Assembly: GCA_023238725.1 (NCBI GenBank)
Contig: CM041550.1
Span: 7,201,044-7,265,043 of the forward strand
Length of the DNA: 64,000 bases
Direction: 5' to 3'
Origin: Scortum barcoo
Taxonomy: Eukaryota; Chordata; Actinopteri; Centrarchiformes; Terapontidae
The stretch's first letter is position 1; the number at the start of each line of letters is the position of its first letter. The notes beneath the pieces are model-generated. The model was not told the DNA's origin. It searched no databases and saw only the letters and a program-made list of their open reading frames with translations. This document shows, in pieces, positions 1 to 13,470 of this stretch. The position numbers and the translations under genes are program-made.

Positions 1-393
1 TATGTGCTTCTGGCTGACTTTTTCTTATATTTTGACTGAGGTTTGTGGGTTTGGTGGTATTTGAGTTTTTCCCCGAAGAGAAACTGATTTCTCAGAAATG
101 AAGTTGAAATAAGAAAGATTGATGGCTTTAACAAAAACCTGCAGTATTGTTAAGTTAGAGTCATTGAGGATATTTTTTGAAGAATATGAAAAAAACACCT
201 TCCACCTCCCTCCTTTCACAAAAAGAAAAAAACAAACTGGCATGAATGAGAAGCTGAGCAGCTGAAGAAGATGATGAATGAATGAAGACTGTCAAAAATA
301 AGAAGGATAAATAAACAGAAGTTGCAGTTTAAAGCACGCTCTCCGTGGCAGATCTGAGAGCATTTTGAAAGCTTTAAGAAACAAGAAAATATG

Positions 394-447
394 GAGGATG
401 TTCTTTTTGATTTGAGACGGTGCATCACAGCACTCAGCCTCGGGGTG
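394..447 (+). other. weak first-exon-like segment
   Basis: ATG in good context (purine at -3, G at +4) opens MEDVLFDLRRCITALSLG and runs directly into a consensus donor GGG|GTGAGTGG. No partner exon was found to the right and the peptide is not one I recognise. It may be chance. Confidence 0.15.
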
Positions 448-843
448 AGTGGCCTCCTCCTGGAAACACTAACTCGTTATTTCTCCGTGTCTCTTAAATG
501 TCAGCGATGAGCTTTAGCTTTTCTTCTAAACACAGAGATGACTCATTATATTGCATTCGGTCTCTATTTATGTCCTCCTGTGTCTGTTTCTTGCAAGATG
601 GGGCCCTCATTTGTTCATTCATCATCCAGCACAGATGAGCAGTGATGATGGGAGCGCTTCATTTATACGCTCTCGGAGGGGGAAAAGACACATCACACAG
701 TTGTTCATCAAACATCCTGTTTGAATGTTTGAAGATCAGAACTTTAAACTGTCACATGGGATTGTAATCACCACGGTGTGCGGACGTGTGGATGTTACCA
801 GTTAAAAGAGATTTACTGGAGTTTGATCTGGTATCTGTAGGGC

Positions 844-844
<1 letters not shown>

Positions 845-883
<39 letters not shown>
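845..883. repeat. (GT)n microsatellite
   Basis: About 19 uninterrupted GT units. Confidence 0.97.
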
Positions 884-885
<2 letters not shown>

Positions 886-923
886 CTACCTGTCGCTCTA
901 AAGGTAAGCTCTGAGAAGCCGTT

Positions 924-957
924 GTTATGGATCTGACCGTTGAGTGAGATCCATAAC
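924..957. repeat. 11-bp-stem hairpin
   Basis: GTTATGGATCT at 924-934 and its exact reverse complement at 947-957 flank a 12-nt loop. It lies between a (GT)n and a (CA)n tract that can also pair with each other. Confidence 0.85.
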
Positions 958-1049
958 CCTCCATCAGTCGATAGGAGAGGCTGGCTGTGGTGTGACAGAA
1001 AGCCACTCTGCTGATTGGTTGACAAACAGAAACACACACATTCATTTTT

Positions 1050-1050
<1 letters not shown>

Positions 1051-1079
<29 letters not shown>
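1051..1079. repeat. (CA)n microsatellite
   Basis: About 14 CA units, opposite in sense to the (GT)n at 845 and 1233. Confidence 0.97.
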
Positions 1080-1081
<2 letters not shown>

Positions 1082-1228
1082 AACTGAGATTATGCCTATT
1101 TTTATCAAGGCTTGTTTTCCTCTGTGATCACTGGGCAATTACATGGCTTGTTGCTTCATCAATTAAACATGAGACACAGACACGCAGATATTGATTGTGT
1201 CTAATATTGACCTTGACATATTATTGTG

Positions 1229-1231
<3 letters not shown>

Positions 1232-1276
<45 letters not shown>
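1232..1276. repeat. (GT)n microsatellite
   Basis: About 22 GT units. Confidence 0.97.
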
Positions 1277-1277
<1 letters not shown>

Positions 1278-4200
1278 TTTCTTCCTGTCAACTTGACTCC
1301 CATACATCCAGATCTGGGTAACCTCACAAGTGCTTTGGTGCCTGTGTCAACACAAAAGCTGAGTTTTGGTTTTGGTGCTAAAAAGCAGGGATACAACTAG
1401 TGATTATTTTCACCATCAATTAATCTTATGAATATTTTCTAGATGAATCAACGAGTCATTTGGTTCAGAACTTGTCAGTAAATAGTAATGAAGTGCTAAT
1501 AGAAAAGTAAATTATTATTTAACAGCAAAGGGACACCCAGTTCTACTCAAGAGGATGAGTCCAAGGTTGACTAAAAAAATGATTTATTTATTTATTTACT
1601 GTCAGTGAGGCTGGTTGGCATAAAAAGGGCTTTACAGTCACTCCCTGGCACTTGTGGAAGGAAAGAGGAATCACGGATCGACCAACAAACAGGAAATCCA
1701 ATAAGATAAATGACTAACCTGAAGAGCTCTCCATTTGAAATAACAACCCAATCGAGCATAATAAACCCTAGTCCTCAGAGGAATATCAACCCCTTTTTGT
1801 ATCACTTCAAAGCGCCAGTCTTTCCAGGGCACTTTATCTTTATTACAAGGCCTCATATCACATTATAGCTCCGGACATCATTTGCATGAATTGGCTCCTT
1901 TGAAGCCTGTCTCCTCGGAGGAGAAGACTCCCTCCTTTGTCCCGTCTGAATACGTCGGACCGCTCATGGAAAACCTCATGCAAAAGAAGCGAGGTGTCTG
2001 CTCTCCGGTCATCAGCTGTCTGTATTATTCATCTGCAGCATTTCCACCTCTCAACACATGAAATATGAATGAGATGACCTGCAGCTACAGAAGTAGACGG
2101 ATGCAGCAGTGCAGCTTGTTTTGTGGGGGATTTTTACTGCCAAGCTATAAAGTGACTTCTTGTTTTGTAGTGCATTTAACTTCATAATAAAGTGCTTGAA
2201 TCTAAGACTTGACACAGTTGCCTTTCCTCAGTATTCGCCGGTACTTTCGAACAAATTTAGCTTCTTTGTTGATGCACGGAGCCGCCGTGGGCTTGTTGTA
2301 CTGACGTGCACCTTCTCAAAGATGTAACCGTGCATCAGGATTACAGCGGGAGAACCGCTCGCTCGTGGCTGCTGCTTGTGTTTTCTCCCAGTTTCAACGC
2401 CTGTGGAAATAGCGGTCAGTGAAGTGTAAAGTTCCCACGTGGAGTTTTCTTGTAAGCATTCAACAACAAAAAAAACTGTTTACATGCAGTGTTACTGCAA
2501 AAGAAAAATCATTGTGTGTTTCATACTTGAGGTCCAGCAAACATGTTGAATACAATTTTGTTTCATTTTTTATCACCATTTTTTACATCCATCTTTAGAT
2601 TAAAACACAAGATCCTCCTATTCACTAATTCAGCAAAACTTCCATGTAAGATTTAGGTTCTCTACGTCCAAGCAAAGGCTCAACTTTAACTCGAACCCCC
2701 CATCCCTCCCACAAAACAGCTTTGTATACAGGTTTTATCATTTAATCACCAATATAACATGACTATTTGACTATTTGTCTCCATATGTCTCAGTGAGCAG
2801 GGGAATAAATTAGGAATGGCAGTGAATTAAAAGAAAGCAAAGAGCTGCGATGCTTTGGGTGGCAGTGAGAAACTGAAACAACACCAGAAGGTCAGTTCTC
2901 GTAGATTGGTGAGTTTGAAGTCTGATTGATGATGAAACATATCGTGGCAGCAATCATCTTATTCTCTGCTTCGGCAATCGACAGGCGAACATCTTGATCG
3001 TGTTGCTTTGCGATGAAAATTTTATTTGCTTTGAGTCAGGACTCCCCGGTGAGATGTTGTAGTCTGAACGAAAAGGATGCAACGACTAAATTTAACCTCC
3101 TGCTGCTTCTCCACACACAGCCAGCCCTTTTTTTTTTCTGTAACAACAATGACTTCATTTGAATTTTTCAAAATAAGCTCTCAGCTGCTACAGTGAGCCA
3201 TCTCTACTGTACAACTGTATTCACCTCCCCGGAGACCCCGGAGCTCGTACGCGTACCGCAGTCATTCAGCCTAATTAACCGCACTCTTCCACACTTCCAC
3301 CTTTGATGTTGCCCGTGCTCGGTGTCTCGCAGGCCCCCGCCCACTCTCTCGCCTCCCCCTCCCTCTGATGCGACTGGTAGTGTAGGTGTTGCTGACAGTG
3401 CCCCCGGGTGGTGCCTCATTAACCCACATTTTACTGGCTGATGGGAAACCGTGAGGGGGGTTTACGTGTGTGTTTGTGTGTGGGAATGCGTCTGAGAGGG
3501 GGAAAAAATGGAAAACGTTGCCTTTGAAGAAACTCTTCAGCAAATGTATGCGAGAAATGGCAGCTTTTTTTTTCAAAAACTATTTTACAACCTCTTCTCC
3601 CGGTTGAGATCACCCAGCTCCCTGTGTATTACCGTCAGTGTTGATGCTAATGCTGTGTTCATTTAGGGCTGGAAGCTGGAGCTTAGAAATGGGAAAGCCG
3701 ACATTTCACTTCCGTGCATTCGAGCTCCTGAAATGAGGGAAAAATGGAGGATGCAGGGACATGTTCAGGAGTTTAAGAGGAATAAATATGTGCTCGCAAT
3801 CAACAGAAACATTTACTGTAACTGCTGATTTTTTTTGTCCATCCTTTCTTCGTCCCTGTAAAAACCCACAACACAGCTCGACCACTGACAGTTCATCTGA
3901 GATTCGAGGAAAAGGCTTTTTACATCTGTTTTTGCAGTATTACTGCCCCGAGACCTGTAAACAGACTTTGTGAGTTGATGTAAAAGATGCCGTTTTCTTG
4001 TTTCCTCACTGACTTCATTTAAAGTGGGTTTTTATGGTGTGGCACTTCATTGTTTTTCTGCTCTTTGTGGTAATAATTTTGATTGTGATGATAAAAGACA
4101 TTTAAAGCAACAGAGCAAGTTTCACGCTTAACACAGTGACTCCAAAGACAGCTACAGATTCTGACCCCAAGTTATCTTTTTTTCATGATAACCACCATTT

Positions 4201-4527
4201 TTCTTTGAAGCTGCTGATCCTGCACATGTGATGGTGGTGAACTTCTTCAGTCCACATTGAGAAGCCTCAGATCCCACAGCCGCCCCGACCTCACCCCTTT
4301 TTTCCTGCTTCTGATTTTGTCATCGGTCCCCCTCACCTACTTAATTTGCATCCTATCTCAGCCGTTTAGTAAACTAATCCCTCCCTGTCGATGTACAGCC
4401 GGTCCTCCAGAGCTCTAACCTCTCCTCCGTCCATCCTCCTCCTGACAGGAGATGGAGAGCCACTTCACTTCATTAGGATACCAGCTCTCTTATTACCTGC
4501 CGGGCCCTGCGCAAGCCTCCTCTCACA

Positions 4528-4556
4528 GTGTGTGTGTGTGTGTGTGTGTGTGTGTC
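4528..4556. repeat. (GT)n microsatellite
   Basis: About 14 GT units following CTCACA. Confidence 0.95.
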
Positions 4557-7246
4557 TGTCACAGCAATGAAGTCTCGCAAGTCTCAGATGTCAGGTGATT
4601 CAGCCGGATGAGCCATCGTCCTCGATTACAAATGAGGCTGGAACTTGATTATTTTCATTGTTGAATCTCTTTGATTGATCAGCTCATTCATTAGTTTGCA
4701 AAACATTGTGATGAATTCCCACATTATCAAGTTTCAGAGTCTTAAAAGTGTTTGCTTTACTGGTTCAGTATGTTTTATGAACCGAAGTATTTGATTTATT
4801 ACAGTATAACATTTAGAAAAACAAAAGCAAACAAATACTCTCTGCCTGATAAAGGACTTAAACAATTAATTGTCATTGATGAAGTTTAGTTTCATGAATT
4901 CAATCTTTGCTGAAACGACATAAAATATTTATGTTTGTGTCACTTGTCTGCAGATTTTAGTCTAAAATACAGTACGTCGTTCACATCTGTGCTGGAAATA
5001 TTGGTTGCACTTTGCCGGAAACACTCCCTCACTCCATAAATCCTGCTTGTATCGGAAAATAAGGAATCCATAATGATAATGGCGGACAGGTCTTCTTATG
5101 TAAGACGCTGCGGATAAGCATCTCGATCAATAGGCTAACGCTGCGCCGGCAGCATCAGAGCTTTATGTGGGTCCACTTTCACTGTGATGGAGACGCAAGC
5201 CGCCGGATTATCAGATGACTTAAATACTGACAGGCAGGCGAGCAGGTAAGCTGTCAGATGGGATTATTCATGTAAAACTGGAAGGTACATACAAAGATTT
5301 GAGATATAAATGAGGAGTGTTTGGTTTTAACTACATTATAAAGGATGATTTCTGCTGTAAGGCTGTTATTGCTTGATTGTTTTGCCCCCCTAAAAGATTT
5401 TGATGCATAGAAATCTGACATGTAGAAAATGAGAGCAGATTTCACCCAGCGCGAGTTTGGTTTGTTGTCAGTGCCTCTAACTCACTGCCTGCGAGCTTGA
5501 AAGTAAAAATATTTTAGTTTCTGTCTTTGTGAAGCGCGATGGTTGCGTCAATCTGAATTCATGTCAGTTTTAGATGGAAATATCAACGTCCATGGAAATG
5601 ACTCAAACATTGCTCCTTGATTTTGAAGAGTGCAGATGATTCAGAAAAGCCTCATCACCGCACGTCTTGACAAAGCATCTAAAAATGCACTTTTTTAACT
5701 TTAGTTTCCTTTTGATCTTATAACTTTTTATTCTCTCATCTGTGCACTTTTTAAACATTTTGTCTTCATGTACTCTTTTTTCATTCCCCACCTGCTAAAG
5801 CGCTTTTTTAACTGCTTTAGAAATGTAGTTTCCGCTCTCACTTTCTTACTTAGTCAACTATTTCTGCGACTTGATCCACTTCTTCTCCGACCATAAGCTC
5901 GCTCAAGATGTTCCAAACAAAAAATATGTGTAAACGCTCTGCCTCTGTTTCATGCTGTTGGTGTCTCCAAGCAGTATCAGTGCGTTTAGCCATATTTTGC
6001 CAAAAATGACTATGACTAGCAAAATGCTGAACGTACAGATGGAAGCGAGAAAGTGGATTATGCTGCAGGAGTGTTTGGGCGAAGTTTCTGTGGTGAAATT
6101 TCGTTGAACTCAAGCTGACACAAAACAAGCATCTCTCCTGCTCACTAGGGATCAAATGCTGATACCCAAAAATAGATTTTGGAGGGAGTATCCCTTAAAC
6201 CAGGAGTGAGCTGTAGAGGAACAGATGAGTCTGTTGACAAGCTTAAACATGTAACAGCGTCAGTTGAACGTCATGCAAATGGACAGGCGTGCAATTCAAA
6301 TGCAGGCAGTGATAGCGCACGGTTTGCATTTGATGACTATGACTTAATGACTTCTGAGCCGTTTCGTCACCTTCTCGCCTCACCTGACTGCCTCACATTT
6401 ACAGTCTCTGCTCCCTCGGTCCGAGTGTAAAAGTCACTGTTGTTATTGTGGCTTCAGGGGCCCATAAGAGAGAAACCTGCAGGTGGCCGGGGTCTTCAGG
6501 CTCGCTGTTGTGCAAAGTGAAACATCACAGCAGCCGCCGGTGTTCGAGCCGTGTTTGAGTCCAGACGACATGCCAGCACGCGGTGTGTGGACGGCAGTCT
6601 GGCATTTTCTGCCACATGCTGAGTGGCACACACCGTGTTTCTGTGCACTCAAGCACACGCCCACACCCGCACATTTATAGTACTACCAAAAGAGGATTTC
6701 TTTGACTTGACCTACAGTATATTAAAACACACTTGAAGCTGCACTGATCAATATTCTTAAATTGCTTAAATGTTTTTGTAGTTTGTAACCATTTACTTTT
6801 CCATCTTTCACTCTACAGCTGCTTTGCAGTTGACACAGTGGCACGCCTGATGTGTAAGTAAGTGCAGTGTTGGCAAGGATAACAACAACAAACGCATACA
6901 GATCAAACAGCCTGCAGAAGCTGTCCTCTTCACTTCACCGCCTTACACTGCTCTGACTGAGCAGGCTCATGTCATTGTTTGTCAAAAGCTGCAAAGGCTG
7001 GCATTTTCAGAATCAGTCACTCAGAAGACTGTCTTAAAAAAAGCTCAATTTTGAGTTTGATAACCACAAGCTAGTGTGTACAGAGGGCCAAACCAGAGGT
7101 AAACAGACACATTTAAATGTATTTGGCTCAGTCTGTCTGACTGTGTGTGTCCTCTCCATTTGTGGTCTCACAGTCGGCAGGTCTGTCACACTCCTGCTGT
7201 GGTGTCCAGCTGTGCTAACGTTAGCCTGCCTTTCACTCACACACAG

Positions 7247-7299
7247 CACAGAGCCTCACATTCAGACGCCTGCCGAGCCGCAGAGCTCAGCGGTGCAAG
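7247..7299 (+). other. weak exon-like segment
   Basis: CACACAG precedes and GCAAG|GTGAGTG follows a 53-nt GC-richer segment open in one frame (TEPHIQTPAEPQSSAVQ). It could be an upstream 5'UTR exon of the RhoGEF gene or a chance splice-site pair. There is no homology I recognise. Confidence 0.15.
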
Positions 7300-10200
7300 G
7301 TGAGTGTATTCTTGCCGTATTGGTTTTAAGGGTGTTTCAATACTCTTTTCTCAAACCACTTTGCTGCCTGACAGAGCTCTGGCTGATGCTGAGTAATTTT
7401 ACACCAAGTTCTTGTTGTAAATTCAAATATTTGTTTTCTCCAAGTTCTGAATGAAATGTTTTAGCATATTTTCAGAATTACAAGGTCCAGTAATGCATTC
7501 AACTATAAAAGCTTTGCAACATGTAAATTCTGCAGCATTTTTTATCAAAGTAAAGAGTGGAAGTTTTTGTTGACGGCGTCAGAGAGGTGTCATTTTTTGA
7601 AGACTGTTTATTCTCTGAATTTGGTGAATTATACACATCCACACCAGCAGTGAACAAATCTTTATCTATTGACAAAAATGCATTAGAGCAGCATCGGCAC
7701 CACAGTTTGATTTTTCAGTCTGGGACGTGCTGTAGCTCATCGCTTGTGTCATATTGCAGACCATTCCCTCAACTTGAACCTGCAGCCTGTTTTAATACTC
7801 CACATGATCAGATTAAAGCAGGTGGATCGCAGCGTCCTGCAGCACGGCGGTGCTGATTGTCAGGTGGAGTTTAGCTCTGCTGCCTCCAAATCAAAATACT
7901 GACATCCAGTCGTCGGCCACAGAATTAACAGGCGGCCATTTGAAAGCACCTTAATCCATAAAAATGAACAGAGTTTAACCTCTCTGACACAAGAAAAACA
8001 GCCTCATGAAGGAAGGATTTATTCACTTAGATTGCACATGCGCTCATAATTAACCAGTAAAAGTGGAGTACAGAGTCTGCAGTTTAAAATGTAATGTTCA
8101 TGTTATGCATTGATTCCTCCAGTGCTTCAGTAAAACCTTTTTATATTAAACGTTCACACTTTGCTTGCTGTGCAGGTCAGTTTATTTATTGAGGCCAAAG
8201 CTCAGAAATCTGATAAAGACGGTTGGCTGCAAAAACAGCAAAGGAAGGAATTACAAGCAAGATTAGGTTCAACGTCAGCACTTTGAATGCACTCTAATGC
8301 ATCAGTCCAGCTGAATTGGAATAAATCTGAGCTTTCAACTAGATTTTTATGATTTTGAAAGTGAGAAATACAAAGATATTTTTTATGGATAAGGGCAAGT
8401 ATATCTGGCCAGTATATATCATATATGGGACAGGAACACTGTTAATGTGTCTTCTTATTGTACTGTTTTTCACTGCTTTGCTTTTAGTTTTCCCTCATGG
8501 ATCAGGATGTTTGTGGATGCAGGAGTGATTCTCATGACAGAGAGCAGAATATGTTTAGTTCTTTAAATATATATTTATATTTGTTTGTATGGACCCAAAG
8601 TTTGAAATATAACATACATTTATGAAGATGAAGTGAGGATATTTGTAGGAGATCCAAGTGTTCAGGTGTGTAACGCTGAGAAATTCCTACACAGGGTCTC
8701 TCTCCCTCTGTCTCTCTTACTCACAAACACACACACATGCTCAAAAACATCACAGCTGGACCAGACAGACGGACGCGTGAGTCTGCATGTCTGTAGGGAA
8801 CACTGGAGGTGTCAAAAACCTTGGAGCACATTATTATCACCTCCTCTACCACCACGTAGGGTCTGCAGCACACACACACAGATCAGTAATAAGACAGCCT
8901 GCACAGTCTGCTCAGAAACACTTCTGCATAGTTTAGGAGCCTCTGAAGCGCCCACGAAGAGAGGATGAATGAAACGGGCCGTAGCGGCAGGGAATTGGCT
9001 CAGTGATTTAAACGCTCGCCGGATAAAAAGAGAAGAAAATAAAATAAATAAATGGGTCACTTCAGTCAGTGCTGATAACCAATTTTCTCATTCCCTCTCT
9101 GAAAAGCCTATCAGTTTCAGTGGGATTGTCAGAGCGAGGTTATTCTGTGAGCGGGACAGCTGAGAAGTCTCCCGGAGTGGAGCTGAGGATGCAGAACTGA
9201 TTCCGAGTCTTAAAATCTGTTTCTGAATCTGACGACAAACAAAACGTGAATGAAGTAAGTTTAAAAAAAAAAAAAAGGGAGGATCTACTGGAAGTCCTGT
9301 CAATCATCCAGCACTCCTGGGATTGAGGAGGGGACGGAGGAGAGGGGTCATCTCCGAGTGACAGCCACTTGTCAAAGCTTTGGATGATGCAGCCAAAGCT
9401 CGCTCCATCCCAGCATCCCGCGGGGGGGAGGAGAGGGGAGATGGAGGGTGTTGTTGGCATCAGAGAGCACGTGATCTGAGCTCTGAATTACAACGTTTGG
9501 TTCCTCATCGTGTGGTTGGAGATGCTGAAGTGGTGGATGCAGGGTTTAGCGGAGCAGGCTGGTTTACAGACGAGGTGGGGACCTTTGTTGTTTTTTGTGC
9601 TCTTTGTGGACTGATTATTCTTCATCCTTTCTGCAGAGTGACGTTTCCCAGACGGAGTTTGTGTCTTTGATCTGAGCTGTTCAGTCTCTTTTGTTTTTTA
9701 TTTCAGCCCTGCTGGCCTACATTACATTCATGTGTGCTGTGTAGTTATGTGTGGAATTTGTGTCATTTATCTCACTGCATTTATTCTGTTGTTTATTGTC
9801 TAAAATGACATTTTACACACAATTATTCATTTTGAAATGCAACTGAGTTTTAAATTGTTGACCCACAGAGTTCCACAGATTTTCGAGTAAACAGCTAATT
9901 ATTCCTTTAACTGTGTAGTGTTTTACTGCTGCTTTTTATTCATTTTATTCCTAATTGAAAGGCGATTTAATTCACAACACTTATTTCCACCAGATTCGTA
10001 TTTTTGATCAATAATGTGTAAACAGAGACAGCAATTTTTGCATTTATTTATTCAATGTTAGACTTTTTTTTAATTTTTCATTCAATTTAGTAGTTTCTTT
10101 GAGAGGGACAAAGTGCTGTACACATATTTATTAACTAACATCAGCTTTATTTTGTGAGATTAAATAATTATCCATAGGCTGTTTCCAGCACACACGCACA

Positions 10201-10502
10201 CACATTGTATGCAATCTGTTTGGCGTGATGTGTGTAATCTGCTACTCTCTCATGAGAAACACTAATTATGTAATTGACTCAACATCTAATTCAATCTGGG
10301 AAAGGAGAACACGGTTTGTTTTACAGTATCAGGATACATCTATCTGCTATTCAAGCCCAAAGTCTCTTCTCGTTTAGCAGACTGAAAAGCAGCAGCAGAG
10401 CGATCGTCTCCACCGTGGTGGTTTCTTGTTGTGTTAAGAAAAAGCAGCTCATTTATTGATCCGCTTTATTTTTTTTTTCTCTTTTTCTCTCTTTATTTGT
10501 AG

Positions 10503-10650
10503 CCCAAGGCCTCGTCTGTCTGGCTCGGTGGAAACTCCAGACAGACTGCTGTACTGAGGCAAGACTGAGAAGAGGAAGCCGGGCACTTTGGGATCCGATC
10601 CAATGACCTGTAGGAGGAGAGAGGCAGCGTAGAAGCCTGATTAAAATGGG
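10503..10650 (+). other. probable 5'UTR exon of the RhoGEF gene
   Basis: A textbook acceptor (long T/C tract then TTTGTAG at 10502) and a textbook donor (ATGGG|GTAAGTTT at 10651) bound a 148-nt segment. All three frames contain stops, so it cannot be an internal coding exon. It lies upstream of the acceptor at 15700, which itself precedes the coding start by only 60 nt, so the transcript must have at least one upstream non-coding exon. This is the best candidate. Its own acceptor implies a still earlier first exon that I could not locate. Confidence 0.5.
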
Positions 10651-11949
10651 GTAAGTTTAGAAGATCAGACAGTGCGCTGCCAGCAGCTGAAGGAACTGCT
10701 GGCTGCAACAGGAGGATTCGTTTCCAAACCTGATCTCTTGTGCAACACAACGCTCGCTGTTAGGTAACCTCTGCCCAGTCAGAGAGGGGAGGTGCGCCGA
10801 TAGCAAAATAGACACTGACTCACTTATAACACAGTGATGTACACATGCATAGACAGAATTACACAGCAACAGTCGAATCTTACTGACATAATCTATAGAA
10901 ACTCAGTTTTCTGAAGGTAGAAGAGAGGCTTTTATTGTGAAACTTTATCCAAAGTTTTGTCTAAAAGAATGAAATCTCTCTCAATGAGTGGCTGAAATTT
11001 ATACTGAATGATAAAAATTGAAAAAGAAGCTTCTTTATAAGGAAGAAAGCAAGCAACTTCAATGCCAATTTGGTTCCTTTTCTCCTCTCACAGAGCTGTG
11101 AAGTGAACAAAACCCCTCAACATCGCTGATCCTTGACATTTTAAGGCACTTTCACTGCAGCTTTCTGAACACGCATGAAGTGTTACACTTCCATCTTTTT
11201 ATGACATCTAACTCTTGATCCTTTTCAGTTTTAACACACTTATAGGAAGTCACCTTGGACTAATGTAATGTAGCATAAAGGAACAGGGTCTATATCTGAC
11301 CCCCATCACTGTTTATGGTCTCTGTATGGACGTGAGTTGTGAGCAGTTTAGACAAAATCAGATTTTTTTTTTCATTCTCGGCTGGGTTCATGTCCATTTA
11401 ATTCACTGGAAAATCCAGAACAGTAAATCAGAAGAAAACTAACACAAATTAGCAGATGTTTTACCATCTCTTTATTTATATTCTGATTTATCTGAGGACC
11501 CCTGGAGGATACAGATGCCAGGGTTGGGCCCTGTGCTAAGCCACCTCATATTGTAATGAGTAACTGCCGAGCAAGAGCAAAATGTCATCATGTTGTAAAG
11601 TACAACTATTTATGCTCATCCATTTCTACATTATGGTGGTGGTAAAACTGCTTTTGACTTGTTAACGTGTTGTTATGACAAAAATACATGTAGGCAGGAT
11701 ACTTTTTTGTCTAAACAACAAAACTATCAGAAATGTTGCAGCATTTCTGCAGTTCAGGGAGCGCAGAAAACACCCTGGAGATCAACCAATCCAAAAATGC
11801 AAAGATTAATGTTCTAAAAAGTCATTTAATCTTAGAATCAGCCATCAAGACATCTTTTATTCTGCAAAATTCCCAGTTGTGTAGCATAACTGTCATGAAA
11901 TAAGTAAATTACTGCAGTAGAATCAAGAAAAAATGCACTTGATAAAACA

Positions 11950-12425
11950 TAAAGGTATGTGGACATCTGACAATTACACCATCATGTGACAGCTGAGCAT
12001 CTCTTTCTAAAACCACAGGCATTAATCTGCTGCTGTAACAGCCTCCACTCTTCTGGTTTCAAGCTTTGCACCAGATTTCTGAACGTGGCTGCAGGGATTT
12101 ACTCCCATTCAGTCGTAAGAGCATTAGCGAGGTCGGACACTGATGTTGGGAGATCAGGCCTCGCTCCCAGTCAGCATTCCAGTTCATCCCAAAGGTGCTG
12201 GAAGGGGCCGAGGTCAGAGCTTTTGCAGAAAACCATTTCTTTTTGGACCTGACTTTGTGCAAGGGGGGACTCTGATGTTGAAACAGGAAATTGACAAACA
12301 AAAACGGTAGTCTATTGTCTGAAATACTACTATATGCTATAACATGAAGATTTTATTTGATTGAACTATGTTTAAACCGTGAACAACCAAGTGTAAGCAC
12401 GGTGTCCACATACGTTTGGCCACAT
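11950..12425. mobile_element. degenerate non-autonomous DNA transposon
   Basis: Inverted ends TATGTGGACA (11956-11965) and TGTCCACATA (12403-12412), the latter followed by CGTTTGGCC, bound about 460 nt. The interior (CATTCCAGTTCATCCCAAAGG, GTTGAAACAGGAAA) resembles a short element family common in fish genomes. The outer left terminus is eroded and there is no transposase. Confidence 0.6.
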
Positions 12426-12753
12426 CATTTAAAATGTAAGGACTCATATACAGCTGACTTGTTAAGATGGACGTTGGTAAGTCTATTTAATAATACAGAC
12501 ACCCTGACAGTGAATCCGATGGCATAAATGATTTATTTCCTCATTTTGATTCTGTCCTCTTCACGCTCTCTGCCATCATATCTGGAGAAAACCAGCCCCT
12601 GTGCATGCTGGGACACAGTGGCTGATTTACTGTCCTGCCGGTCGGGATGAGTTATTCCTCAGTTAGCTCCGGAGACAGAGAGAGCAGAGAGAGTGCGGAC
12701 CTCCAGAGAGCCTTTATACTGGCAGTAATTCAACCAGAGAGAGGCATAGCGAG

Positions 12754-12778
12754 GGAGAGAGAGAGAGAGAAAGAGAGG
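12754..12778. repeat. (GA)n tract
   Basis: GAGAGA repeats with one A interruption, in a broader purine-rich patch (12670-12780). Confidence 0.85.
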
Positions 12779-13255
12779 CACAGGCATGCTGAGCTGCATG
12801 CTGCCTGCTATCCAGACACACACGCTCATGCTAATTAAACCCACATATTCCTCATATCAGCGCTTTTTCTCCAATCAAAACAATGTGCACACATACTCGT
12901 CTCTGCCAAACAGGATATCTGGAAAAAGCCTGCGGAGGCCAAGAGCTCAGTCGGTCATACAGTGAGTCCAGGGGAAGCTTAAAGATGAAAAAACCGATCA
13001 CAGAAGTGAAAACACTGTTCGGACAATCTTTGGCTGAGCAAAGTGGAAAAAGAGCATATTAAAGCCATTGTTTATGCTAATACAGCGATCGGTTTTCACC
13101 CCACAGGGTTGTCATCAGCATGGACATAATAATGGACAGAAAGGTATATAAGGGATTATATTCATTTGTTAGTCGTCAGATATTTTCCTTCCTGTAAAAT
13201 CTCTGCTTGTGTCAGATCACTTTGTTACTCTCATCTTTCTTTCAAACCTTAACGG

Positions 13256-13470
13256 TCAGCAGAGGATGAATCCTGCTGACTTTGGTGATCCCCTTAGTTC
13301 ACCTCTGGTGCCACCAGCAGTAGATTTTAATGAAATATCTAAATAAATATTGGCTGGACTGACATGTAAGGTGGAAAACTTAACTAACTAATGGAAAACT
13401 AATGTCATCCCCCTTGTGAACATCCGTATGGTAGCATCTAGCTCAACGCTAAAAACTGATTTATAAGGTA
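13256..13470 (+). repeat. teleost dispersed repeat (GATGAATCCTGCTGACTTTGG type)
   Basis: GAGGATGAATCCTGCTGACT, TTGGTGATCC, ACCTCTGGTGCCACCAGCAG and AATGAAATATCTAAATAAAT follow, in order, a repeat frequent in fish introns. It lies in the RhoGEF 5' intron. Confidence 0.5.

Larger units (their letters stand above)
1..10502. other. intergenic or far-upstream region, no supported gene
   Basis: No reading frame here has exon-like composition together with recognisable protein similarity. Apart from the microsatellites, the hairpin at 924 and the two weak exon-like segments listed separately, I see only unannotatable AT-rich DNA. A first RhoGEF exon could lie in it. Confidence 0.6.

Noticed and set aside
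752..1396. Several open frames of 77-128 codons rich in Cys-Val or Thr-His
   Set aside because: They are translations of (GT)n/(CA)n microsatellites, not genes.
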